The notes: generated by a model not told the origin, from the letters alone. 6,097 nucleotides of DNA from Candidatus Krumholzibacteriia bacterium (GCA_029935695.1 JAOZJV010000239.1:1-6097), one strand, 5' to 3'. Shown: positions 1 to 6,097, counted from the stretch's first letter. A program made the numbers and translations.

Positions 1-720
1 TGTGGACTCGACGGCGAGCCCACTCTCGGCGTGGCCGATGTTTTCTGGTTGGGCGCCCAAACCAGCGGAGTAATCGGGGCCTTCTTCGTCAACGCCCATG
101 CCATCGTCGACTTTGCTTCTTTTGCCCAGGGTGATACATCCCAGGCGGCCTTCACCGGCGGCGCCGGCATGTTCTTCGATTGCGGCATCACCTACGACAC
201 CGGACTGTTCGGAATCGGGCCATCTTTCCTTTTCACATCCGGGCACAACGGTGACCAGCAGGCCGATTCCTACAGCGGGTTTCTGGCCATGACCCCGGAT
301 GTTGGTTTCACCCGGATGTTCTTTGACGGTGCTCCCATCTTCAATGTCTTCGGCCATGACGATGCATCGGTCACCGGCAGCGGCTTGATGGCCATCAAAC
401 TCAATACTTTCTACCGGGTCGGCCCCGATACCCGGCTGAACTGCACCCTGGCCTTCCTGGGTTCTCATAAAAACCGGCCCCAAATGCCCGACGCCAGCCG
501 AGGTCTGGCCTATGCCGAAAAGGCCGCCGGCAGCGGCAAATATTATGGGACGGAATTGAATTTGTGGCTGGACTGGGGCCCCCTTGATGGCGTGAATTTC
601 ACTGCGGAATTTGACGCCCTCCTGCCCGGCAGTTACTACCAGGGAGATGACAACAATGGCTTCGCCACCGACCCTGACATGGCCTACCGCATTTTGCTGA
701 GCAGTCAGGTGGCATTCTAA
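1..720 (+). CDS. C-terminal part of a putative outer-membrane beta-barrel protein (5' end outside window)
   Basis: The reading frame is open from the first base and ends at the TAA at 718-720, giving 239 in-window residues of a longer protein. The GTG at 31 is an internal Val codon, not a supported start. The sequence alternates polar and hydrophobic residues in strand-sized blocks rich in Gly, Phe and Tyr. Turns contain Asp, Asn and Gly, and the last residue is Phe (ending QVAF), as is usual for proteins handled by the BAM machinery. The block GTELNLWLDWGPLDGVNFTAEF, about 60 residues from the end, resembles the final strands of porin or alginate-export-type barrels. That family link is an impression and the transported substrate is unknown. 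There is no co-directional downstream neighbour. The gene ends at a strong shared terminator, so it closes its transcription unit. Confidence 0.6.
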   Translation, partial: CGLDGEPTLGVADVFWLGAQTSGVIGAFFVNAHAIVDFASFAQGDTSQAAFTGGAGMFFDCGITYDTGLFGIGPSFLFTSGHNGDQQADSYSGFLAMTPDVGFTRMFFDGAPIFNVFGHDDASVTGSGLMAIKLNTFYRVGPDTRLNCTLAFLGSHKNRPQMPDASRGLAYAEKAAGSGKYYGTELNLWLDWGPLDGVNFTAEFDALLPGSYYQGDDNNGFATDPDMAYRILLSSQVAF

Positions 721-736
721 AACCCGGCAGAAAAAT

Positions 737-774
737 GGGCCGCAATTGCCATGGCAGTTGCGGCCCTTTTTCTT
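737..774. terminator. Bidirectional rho-independent terminator between convergent genes
   Basis: A 14-nt arm, GGGCCGCAATTGCC (737-750), pairs with GGCAGTTGCGGCCC (753-766), with one T-G wobble. Because the formal loop is only 2 nt, the real loop probably opens to about 6 nt. On the + strand the stem is followed by TTTTTCTT (767-774). On the - strand it is followed by the complement of the A-tract at 731-735, giving ATTTTT. It lies 16 nt after the barrel gene stop (718-720) and 14 nt beyond the lyase stop (789-791), so it can end both converging transcripts. Confidence 0.85.
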
Positions 775-788
775 AAAAATGAGCGAAT

Positions 789-2012
789 CTATTCGGCCAG
801 TCCCACTTCAATGAGAGCCCGTTTCATCTGCTCAATCCTGTTTTTCAAACTGCCAGTCAGACCAATGGAAACCCGAACCAGCCCGGGAGATAATCCCATC
901 TGGTGCTGTTCTTCCACTGAAATTTCCGAAGAGGTGGAAGAGCCCGAACAAGACAGCAGGGTATCGTAATACCCAAGGGACACTGCGATGACCCCAAATT
1001 TTTCCTTGTTCTGCAAAACGGACATCAGCTGATTGGCTTTTTCAACGGTCTTGCAATCCACCGTCAACAAACCACCAAATCCATAGGACTCATTCACCAT
1101 GGAGCGCAACAATTCATGCTGTGGATGAGATTCCAGCCCTGGATAGCACACATCCACGCCCATTTCCTGCATGACCTCGGCAATAGCCTGGGTCCGGCGG
1201 GAATGTTCCCTCATGCGCAAGGGCAACAGGGGCAGGCGTTGGGTGATGTCAAAAGCCACCCGCGAGTCCATGGTGGGCCCCAGGAGCATGGCCCGGCCCG
1301 TGTGCAGATCCATGAGTTCAAAGATAAAATCCTTCTCACCCAGAACAGCGCCACCCATGAGATCGCTGGCACCGTTGACGAATTTGGTCAGTGAGTAGAT
1401 GACCACATCGGCACCCAGCTCTTTGGCTGAGATCATCACCGGAGTAAAAGTATTGTCCACCACCAGCTTCACGCCGTGGGTTTTTGCAATTTTTGCCAAG
1501 GCGGGAATGTCGGCAATATTCAGTTTGGGATTGCCCATGATTTCCACGTAAATCATTTTGGTGTTGGGCTGGATGGCCGCTTCAATAGCCTGCAGATCGG
1601 TGGGGTCAACAAAGGTCGACTCGACGCCCATATCAGGCAGAACTTCCTTGATAAAAGCATGCGTTCCACCATAGATGGTATTGCTCGTCACCAGGTGGGA
1701 GCCCATTTTGCAGATCTGGAGAATGGCCACGGTGATGGCGCCCATGCCGGTGGCAGTGCAGATTCCCGCTTCGGCTCCTTCCATGGCCGACAGATAGCGG
1801 GCCAGGACATTCACCGTTGGATTGAAGTGCCGGCTGTACAGGAAACAACCACCTGTTTCGGGAGTTTTTTCGCCGGCAAAGATCTCCGGCATGGTGCCCG
1901 GTTCAAGCACCGAAAAGGTGGATGATCGTTCAATGGAAGGCACAACGCCTCCGTGTTCACCGAAGACCCTGCGTGTCTCAACCATTGCTTGTTCCGGATC
2001 GTATTGACGCAT
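789..2012 (-). CDS. mgl: Methionine gamma-lyase, plant-type (PLP-dependent Cys/Met metabolism family)
   Basis: This is a 407-aa fold-type I PLP enzyme, predicted cytosolic. It probably splits L-methionine into methanethiol, ammonia and 2-oxobutanoate. Visible family residues are Y59/R61 in YSRHFNPT, the phosphate-binding ATGMGA (87-92), Y114 in IYGGTHAF, D186 in VVDNTF, the Schiff-base lysine K210 in SLTKFVNG, S345 in AVSLGYY, and the carboxylate-binding R380 in LVRVSIGL. The positions nearly match Pseudomonas MGL numbering (Y59, R61, Y114, D186, K211). Several blocks match my memory of Arabidopsis MGL more closely: GEHGGV, MLLGPTM, LRMREHS, YPGLE-HPQH and SCSGSSTSSE. The classic MGL cysteine (position 116) is Gly here. 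The start is well supported: AGGAGG sits 6 nt upstream of ATG. It is a single-gene unit, divergent from the phosphoesterase. O-acetylhomoserine sulfhydrylase or cystathionine-type activity is the main alternative. The family is certain; the exact reaction is likely. Confidence 0.85.
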   Translation of the reverse strand: MRQYDPEQAMVETRRVFGEHGGVVPSIERSSTFSVLEPGTMPEIFAGEKTPETGGCFLYSRHFNPTVNVLARYLSAMEGAEAGICTATGMGAITVAILQICKMGSHLVTSNTIYGGTHAFIKEVLPDMGVESTFVDPTDLQAIEAAIQPNTKMIYVEIMGNPKLNIADIPALAKIAKTHGVKLVVDNTFTPVMISAKELGADVVIYSLTKFVNGASDLMGGAVLGEKDFIFELMDLHTGRAMLLGPTMDSRVAFDITQRLPLLPLRMREHSRRTQAIAEVMQEMGVDVCYPGLESHPQHELLRSMVNESYGFGGLLTVDCKTVEKANQLMSVLQNKEKFGVIAVSLGYYDTLLSCSGSSTSSEISVEEQHQMGLSPGLVRVSIGLTGSLKNRIEQMKRALIEVGLAE

Positions 2013-2018
2013 TGCTTT

Positions 2019-2024
2019 CCTCCT
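2019..2024 (-). promoter_or_regulatory. Shine-Dalgarno of the methionine gamma-lyase gene
   Basis: The - strand reads AGGAGG, followed by a 6-nt spacer and the ATG at 2012-2010. The match is perfect and fixes the start codon. Confidence 0.9.
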
Positions 2025-2046
2025 GCCCGAATCAAAAAACTTTGGG

Positions 2047-2080
2047 AACCATGATGCAGATGATCACGATATTCATGGTT
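2047..2080 (-). repeat. Inverted repeat in the lyase 5' leader
   Basis: AACCATGA (2047-2054) and TCATGGTT (2073-2080) form a perfect 8-bp inverted repeat around an 18-nt loop. It lies 34 nt upstream of the lyase start codon. In the lyase transcript the stem would be followed, after 7 nt, by a run of six U (complement of 2034-2039). The stem is AT-rich and the U-run is not adjacent, so it is a poor classical terminator. A leader structure affecting expression is possible but unproven. I recognise no known SAM riboswitch core here. Confidence 0.4.
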
Positions 2081-2109
2081 AAAAAATACCATTGGATGGC
2101 GGTTTTTCC

Positions 2110-2137
2110 AAAATAAAACAACTGACTTTTATCACAA
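2110..2137 (-). promoter_or_regulatory. Candidate promoter for the lyase gene
   Basis: On the - strand TTGTGA (2137-2132) and TATTTT (2115-2110) are separated by 16 nt, resembling a sigma-70 -35/-10 pair. This would give a leader of roughly 90 nt. The region is AT-rich compared with the flanking genes. The match is by eye and imperfect. Confidence 0.3.
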
Positions 2138-2155
2138 CTCAATATGCACATTGAG
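2138..2155. promoter_or_regulatory. 18-bp imperfect palindrome, possible operator
   Basis: CTCAATATGCACATTGAG equals its own reverse complement except for one symmetric pair of positions (7 and 12), so 16 of 18 bases are symmetric. It sits directly upstream of the candidate lyase -35 and about 45 bp upstream of the TATAAT box of the divergent gene, as expected for a site bound by a dimeric regulator. No regulator gene is in the window, so the binding protein is unknown. Confidence 0.4.
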
Positions 2156-2200
2156 AACATCTATTGACCATTTGTGCTGGATTAAACGCCTGCCTTCCTG

Positions 2201-2206
2201 TATAAT
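2201..2206 (+). promoter_or_regulatory. Candidate -10 box for the phosphoesterase gene
   Basis: A perfect TATAAT lies 48 nt upstream of the ATG at 2255. No good -35 is found at 16-19 nt spacing; TTGTGC at 2172-2177 is 23 nt away. If used, this promoter would need an activator or a non-standard sigma contact. The leader would be about 40 nt. Confidence 0.4.
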
Positions 2207-2244
2207 TGATTGTCCTGGCGATAAAGTCGCGCCCTCTTTTGATT

Positions 2245-2249
2245 AGGAT
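2245..2249 (+). promoter_or_regulatory. Shine-Dalgarno of the phosphoesterase gene
   Basis: AGGAT precedes the ATG at 2255 by 5 nt. It is moderate in strength. It favours this start over the in-frame ATG at 2276, which would shorten the positive n-region of the signal peptide. Confidence 0.55.
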
Positions 2250-2254
2250 AGACC

Positions 2255-5005
2255 ATGCCCTGCCTGCGCCGCCTCATGCTGACCATGTTTTTCTGTTTAC
2301 TGGCCACCAGTGCTTTTGCCGGCGGCAGTGCCTTGTGGATCACATCCAGTACACAATTGCTCAGTGGCCCCGGCGCAACAGGCCAGGTGGGCGACATCCT
2401 GCTGTCCAACAACGAAATTTCAGTGGTTATCACCGCCATCAACCACCCTTTCGGATACGCCAACACCGGAGGCTGCATTGTGGATGCAGCCCCCTCGCCC
2501 GAACTCCAGGATACCTTCGGACAACTCTACGTTTACCTGGACGATGACTGGCCCCGCCAGGCCAACTATGCACAATTGAGCATTGTGGATGACGGCGCAG
2601 GGGGAAGTCCGGCCAGGGTCAGGGCCCAGGGTGTTGATTCGGGCAATCCCGCCATCTCCATCATCACCGATTATATTCTCGCCGATGGGGCCGCCGAAGT
2701 GACCATCACTTCCACTCTGACAAATGGCAGCGGTTTCCCTGTCAACGACTATGAACTGGGCGATGCTTTCCAATGGGACGGCTGTGAAATTTTTGCGCCC
2801 GGTTACGGATTTAATGTCAGCGGCACCACCTTTCAGAAGTGGATCGCCGGCGCCTGGGGAACTCAGGCTTATGGCTACTTTGGTGATGGCGCCACCATGT
2901 GGGGACCCAGCGGCAATGGCTGGTCCGACATTAACATCAGCAGTGTGAACATCGGCCCGGGCGACCAGGCCCAGTACACCCGGTACTTACATGTTGGCAG
3001 TGGCGGAGTCGCGTCTGTGGCCAGCCGCGCCCATGACATTGCCGAACTGCCCATTGGAACATTGAGCGGCTCGGTCACCAGAAACGACAATGGGTTGCCT
3101 CTGACTGAAGCCACCGTGGATGTTTACGATGCCAGCGGCAGTCTCTACACCCAGATCATCACCGATGCCGCCGGCGAAGGAGGCGTCACTCTGATTCCAG
3201 GGAACTGGCGGCTGGTGGCCAACGCCTCCACCTTCTCATCGGTGGAGCAGTGGTACACTGTCAATCTTGACGGCACCACACCGTTCACCTTCCTCATGGT
3301 TGAAGGCGAAAACACTGGCAGTTATGCCCTGGGCGATACCCTGACAGTGATCCAAAGACCCTTGCTGAACATTCCGACCATCGTTCAAAGTGGTTCTTCT
3401 TTCACTATCAACTGCCAGGCTGATCCGGCCACCACCGGCTGGGCCGCCACTTTGCAGCACGGTCTGAATGAAGTTTTCCTGAATGTGAATTCCGCCACCT
3501 ACAATGCTGCCACCACCTGGTGGGATCTGGAAGTTCAGGTTCCGAACGTGGACCTGCATGCCCTCTACAATTTGCGTGTCACCGCTGGCGGCGGCCTTGA
3601 CGACACCACCCAAAATGCCGTGCAGGTGATCGAATCCGAGCACCAGGATTTCTACTTTCTGCACATCACCGACACCCACCTGCCCACCCACCTGTTCTAC
3701 GACAACAACGCCTCGGTCACAGACACCAGTGAAGTGGTCGATCTTCGCGCCATCATTCAGGACACCGAGTTGATCAACCCTGCCTTTGTGCTGCACACCG
3801 GCGACCTGATCAACGAAGGCGAACTGGAAGATTTTGAGCAGCGCCGGTACTATTCCCGCAGCCAGCAGATCCTGGGTGAATTTTCCGTGCCCGTTTACCT
3901 CATTGCCGGCAACCATGACATTGGTGGCTGGAACGACACACCGCCCTCAGCCGGCACCGCCCGCCGCGACTGGTGGCGTTTTTATGGCTGGCAGATTTTG
4001 AATGATCCACCAGCCGGCGCCCCCCTGCACACCCAAAATTACAGCTTTGACTATGCGGGTGTGCATTTCACCGCCCTGGAAGCCTACGACAACTATGACA
4101 TGTGGCGCTCCAGCATCTACGGGGCCGAAAGTTTCACCTCTGCTCAGATGAATTGGCTGGGCGATGATCTGGCCACCGCTTCGGGCAGCAGCGCCAGGGT
4201 GCTTTTCTATCATTACGATTTTTCCAGTCAGCTCAACCTCAGCAACCTCGGTGCAGATATGGCGCTGTGGGGGCACATTCATCAGAATGAAGGCAGTCTC
4301 AGCAGCCCCCCCTACAACCTGGCCACTGACCAGGTCTGTGATGGCGGACGCAACTACCGACTGATCCGTGTCCATGACGGTATTTTGGATCCCCGTCCCA
4401 CTCTCAATGCTGGCTCTGTGGGACAAACCCTGCGGGCAGATTATTCTCCCTCCAATTACGGCGCAGCCGACAGTGTCACCGCCACCATCACCAACAACCA
4501 TCCCGAGAACTTTCAGCACGGTCGCCTTGTCTTCAACATGCCGAAACTGGAAGGCAATGGCTCGCAGGTGGTGGCAACCCCTGCCGTTGACGGCGGCACC
4601 CTGGTGCAGATCGACAACACCGGAGCCACAAGCTTGTGGACCGTGGATGTGGATATCGTCGCCCAGGGCACAACGGTTGTTACCGCCTATTTCACTGCCC
4701 CCTCTGGTATCCCTGCTGCACCATCAGCCAGCCTGGTCATGCATCCCGGGTTCCCAAACCCCTTCAATCCCAGCACCACCCTGAGCTATTACCTGCCCCG
4801 GGAGGGCCACGTGCGGGTGGCCATCATTGATCTGCGTGGCCGTGAAATCATGCTTCTGGTGGATGAAATTCAAGCTCCAGGCGAACAATCAATTCGCTGG
4901 AATGGCCTGGATCGTGCGGGGCAAAGAGTTCCTTCCGGCACGTACATGGCTCAAGTGAGGGCAGGCGGCAAAGTGCGCACAACCAAAATCACCCTGGCCA
5001 AATAG
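2255..5005 (+). CDS. Secreted multidomain calcineurin-like metallophosphoesterase with FlgD-like/type-A C-terminal sorting tail
   Basis: A 916-aa exported protein. Residues 1-22 form a signal peptide (RR n-region, hydrophobic core, AFA cleavage site before GG). Residues 23-265 are a beta-rich domain whose motifs (QVGDILLSNNEISVVI, then GGCIVDAAP) recall the domain preceding the catalytic part in CehA/McbA-type hydrolases. Residues 268-325 look like a carboxypeptidase-regulatory beta-sandwich (GTLSGSV...TEATVDVYD). Residues 370-460 are probably Ig-like. Residues 465-680 are the catalytic domain, with a complete two-metal ligand set: D473 and H475 (DTH), D517 (TGDLIN), N553 and H554 (GNHD), H653, and H674/H676 (GHIH). 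Residues 710-815 form another beta domain. Residues 828-916 carry FPNPFNPSTTLSY, DLRGRE and PSGTYMAQV, typical of FlgD-like or type IX secretion tails. It should act outside the cytoplasm on an unknown phosphoester, perhaps a nucleotide or phospholipid headgroup. It appears to be transcribed alone. Confidence 0.85.
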   Translation: MPCLRRLMLTMFFCLLATSAFAGGSALWITSSTQLLSGPGATGQVGDILLSNNEISVVITAINHPFGYANTGGCIVDAAPSPELQDTFGQLYVYLDDDWPRQANYAQLSIVDDGAGGSPARVRAQGVDSGNPAISIITDYILADGAAEVTITSTLTNGSGFPVNDYELGDAFQWDGCEIFAPGYGFNVSGTTFQKWIAGAWGTQAYGYFGDGATMWGPSGNGWSDINISSVNIGPGDQAQYTRYLHVGSGGVASVASRAHDIAELPIGTLSGSVTRNDNGLPLTEATVDVYDASGSLYTQIITDAAGEGGVTLIPGNWRLVANASTFSSVEQWYTVNLDGTTPFTFLMVEGENTGSYALGDTLTVIQRPLLNIPTIVQSGSSFTINCQADPATTGWAATLQHGLNEVFLNVNSATYNAATTWWDLEVQVPNVDLHALYNLRVTAGGGLDDTTQNAVQVIESEHQDFYFLHITDTHLPTHLFYDNNASVTDTSEVVDLRAIIQDTELINPAFVLHTGDLINEGELEDFEQRRYYSRSQQILGEFSVPVYLIAGNHDIGGWNDTPPSAGTARRDWWRFYGWQILNDPPAGAPLHTQNYSFDYAGVHFTALEAYDNYDMWRSSIYGAESFTSAQMNWLGDDLATASGSSARVLFYHYDFSSQLNLSNLGADMALWGHIHQNEGSLSSPPYNLATDQVCDGGRNYRLIRVHDGILDPRPTLNAGSVGQTLRADYSPSNYGAADSVTATITNNHPENFQHGRLVFNMPKLEGNGSQVVATPAVDGGTLVQIDNTGATSLWTVDVDIVAQGTTVVTAYFTAPSGIPAAPSASLVMHPGFPNPFNPSTTLSYYLPREGHVRVAIIDLRGREIMLLVDEIQAPGEQSIRWNGLDRAGQRVPSGTYMAQVRAGGKVRTTKITLAK

Positions 5006-5008
5006 CGG

Positions 5009-5704
5009 TCATTTTTCGGGGTCAGTTTTGTTGGATTGGATAAATGTGTGGTCGTTGTTTTCCGTGTGGAATTGGGTGATCATTTCCTGAGTGATTCCAC
5101 CGGTCACTTCATCCCTGGGAAGTCTGCCTTTCAAATACAAAATACGCTCCACAAAGACATCAAAAAAGTATTCCAGTTTTTTCTGCACATCATGATTCTC
5201 CACCACCCCGAGAGCTCGGGCAATGGCTTCAAAGGTGGAGATCCAGTTTTCATGGGCAGCGGTTCGCAGCCGATAGCGCGAAGGCCGGACCACCTCCACA
5301 TGCACCCGATCCAAAGAGGCCAGTTTCTTCTCCCGCCTGACCATTTTGCCTGCCTGATTCCAGTTGCCATCGGGGACAATCAGGTTCAGGGGCTGATCAA
5401 TACCCTGAAGATATTCGGCATTGAGAGGCTGGCTGTCGGAAGTAGGATATAGCAATACATTGTGATAACCGGCTTGCACAGCCCGGGTGATATCCAGAGG
5501 AGTTTCCTTCTGCCCCCGCACCAGAACTTCGCTGTTGGATAATACTTTGGGGATCAATTTGCCCGTGTTGGTTTTCCGGCAGGCGTCGCTGAAATGAACC
5601 ACCACCGTCACCCGTGTCTCAGCCGTTTCTCTTTCCATCACCCCGCACACACAGAATGCCTGAGGCATCAGGCACCCACGGCATGTCCGGGATCTGTTGC
5701 GCAT
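5009..5704 (-). CDS. DTW-domain protein, probable tRNA-uridine aminocarboxypropyltransferase
   Basis: A 231-aa cytosolic protein of the DTW family (E. coli TapT/YfiP, human DTWD1/2). The family transfers the 3-amino-3-carboxypropyl group of S-adenosylmethionine to a tRNA uridine (acp3U). The cysteine cluster C8-x2-C11-x6-C18-x-C20 at the N-terminus, KTNTGKL (44-50), the signature D112-G-N-W115 (DxxW), RPSRYRLR (140-147) and STFEAIARAL (156-165) match the family in order. I chose the ATG at 5704-5702. It puts the cysteine cluster at residue 8, lies 4 nt after the upstream stop, and has GGGGGA about 7 nt upstream. The frame stays open to 5884, but that extra stretch overlaps the yjbQ-like gene in another frame and looks non-coding. 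It is co-transcribed with the yjbQ-like gene. The modified tRNA position (20, 20a or 47 in known cases) cannot be read from sequence. Confidence 0.85.
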   Translation of the reverse strand: MRNRSRTCRGCLMPQAFCVCGVMERETAETRVTVVVHFSDACRKTNTGKLIPKVLSNSEVLVRGQKETPLDITRAVQAGYHNVLLYPTSDSQPLNAEYLQGIDQPLNLIVPDGNWNQAGKMVRREKKLASLDRVHVEVVRPSRYRLRTAAHENWISTFEAIARALGVVENHDVQKKLEYFFDVFVERILYLKGRLPRDEVTGGITQEMITQFHTENNDHTFIQSNKTDPEK

Positions 5705-5708
5705 GGTA

Positions 5709-6097
5709 TTATCCCCCGCTGACCCACAGCCGGCGTTGCCTCGGGCCATCAAAATCACAGAACCAGATCTTCTGCCAGGTCCCGAGCATGAGGTTGCCAC
5801 CCTGCACAATGACCTGCACCGATGAACCGTACAAACTGGCCTTGATGTGGGCGGCTGAATTTCCTTCGGCGTGGTGGTAGCCATCAGTCCAGGGAATCAG
5901 TTTGTCCAGGGCAACATCCATATCCCGCACCACATCCGGGTCGGCACCTTCGTTGATGGTCACCGCCGCCGTGGTGTGCGGGTTGAACACCGTCACCACG
6001 GCATCGTCGAGGCCCAGGTCGCTGACGGCCTGGGCCACAAGTCCGGTGACATCCAGAAAGTCTGTACGCCGACCACTCTGCACTGACAGCTCAACCC
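5709..6097 (-). CDS. yjbQ: YjbQ/UPF0047 family protein (start outside window)
   Basis: At least 128 residues of a family that is usually about 130-140 aa, so only a few N-terminal residues are missing. Counting from the in-frame GTG at 6083-6081, the hallmarks are NPHTTAAVTINEGADPDV (34-51), a His/Glu/Asn cluster H70-H71-x-E73-x-N75-x3-H79 followed by KASLYGSSV, and the signature GNLMLGTWQ (96-104) then DGPR (112-115). The His residues probably bind a metal. The family is small and trimeric; E. coli YjbQ shows weak thiamine-phosphate synthase activity, but its physiological role is unsettled. The GTG is not the likely start, because the upstream in-frame residues VELS continue the family's first beta-strand. 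The true start lies beyond 6097. It is the promoter-proximal gene of a two-gene operon, with its TAA 4 nt before the DTW gene. Confidence 0.88.
   Translation of the reverse strand, partial: VELSVQSGRRTDFLDVTGLVAQAVSDLGLDDAVVTVFNPHTTAAVTINEGADPDVVRDMDVALDKLIPWTDGYHHAEGNSAAHIKASLYGSSVQVIVQGGNLMLGTWQKIWFCDFDGPRQRRLWVSGG

Noticed and set aside
31..720. Complete gene starting at the GTG at position 31
   Set aside because: The frame is open to the window edge with barrel-like residues before the GTG, and no signal peptide follows it, so the gene is truncated by the window.
1476..1925. 149-codon + strand frame opposite the lyase gene
   Set aside because: It is fully antisense to conserved PLP-binding sequence, with no family features and no convincing ribosome binding site.
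2013..2110. SAM riboswitch ahead of a methionine-metabolism gene
   Set aside because: The leader lacks any recognisable SAM-I, SAM-II or SAM-IV core sequence; only one simple AT-rich stem is visible.
2164..2169. TTGACC as a -35 for the phosphoesterase promoter
   Set aside because: It is 31 nt from the TATAAT at 2201, far outside the 16-18 nt spacing, and there is no -10-like sequence at the correct distance from it.
3236..3916. 226-codon antisense open frame inside the phosphoesterase gene
   Set aside because: It lies opposite strongly supported coding sequence containing catalytic motifs. Its Gly/Val/His-rich composition is typical of a complementary-strand shadow.
3947..4519. 190-codon antisense open frame inside the phosphoesterase gene
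   Set aside because: Same situation: Gly/Val-rich shadow of the catalytic and downstream beta-domain region, with no recognisable motif.
5705..5884. N-terminal 60-residue extension of the DTW gene, up to an ATG at 5884
   Set aside because: It overlaps the yjbQ-like coding sequence in another frame, reads as low-information Arg/Ser/Cys-rich sequence, and is unnecessary because an ATG at 5704-5702 fits the family N-terminus and operon spacing.
1..6097. CRISPR array, tRNA/rRNA genes, insertion sequence or phage genes
   Set aside because: I saw no regularly spaced repeats, tRNA-like cloverleaf, rRNA sequence, transposase or integrase motifs on either strand.

Overview
The window reads as a chromosomal stretch from a Gram-negative bacterium with an estimated mid-50s % GC. 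Two features point this way. The left edge carries the C-terminal part of an apparent outer-membrane beta-barrel. The central gene encodes a large exported protein ending in a 'PNPFNPSTT' FlgD-like/type-A sorting domain. Such tails are common in the Fibrobacterota-Chlorobiota-Bacteroidota (FCB) group and in related candidate phyla such as Eisenbacteria, Krumholzibacteriota and Latescibacterota. The phylum assignment is inference, not proof.

Layout, left to right. (1) Positions 1-720 (+): the 3' part of a barrel-type outer-membrane protein, ending in a C-terminal Phe. (2) Positions 737-774: a strong hairpin with A and T tracts on its two sides, usable as a terminator by both converging genes. 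(3) Positions 789-2012 (-): a complete PLP enzyme of the Cys/Met metabolism family that looks like the plant-type methionine gamma-lyase. (4) Positions 2013-2254: a 242-bp divergent intergenic region. It holds an 18-bp imperfect palindrome, an 8-bp inverted repeat in the lyase leader, a TATAAT box towards the right-hand gene, and Shine-Dalgarno sequences for both genes. (5) Positions 2255-5005 (+): a 916-aa secreted multidomain metallophosphoesterase. (6) Positions 5009-5704 (-): a DTW-domain tRNA acp3U transferase homologue. (7) Positions 5709-6097 (-): a YjbQ/UPF0047-family gene running off the right edge. Genes 7 and 6 form a tight operon (4-nt gap) that converges on gene 5 with only 3 nt between stop codons.

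Functionally this is a mosaic of small transcription units rather than one pathway. It combines methionine catabolism, an exported phosphoesterase probably anchored or secreted through its C-terminal tail, and a two-gene housekeeping operon (tRNA modification plus a YjbQ protein). I see no tRNA, rRNA, CRISPR array, insertion sequence or phage gene. The most notable items are the plant-type character of the methionine gamma-lyase, the composite architecture of the phosphoesterase, and the palindrome in the divergent promoter region. I found no convincing evidence of a wholly new multi-gene system.
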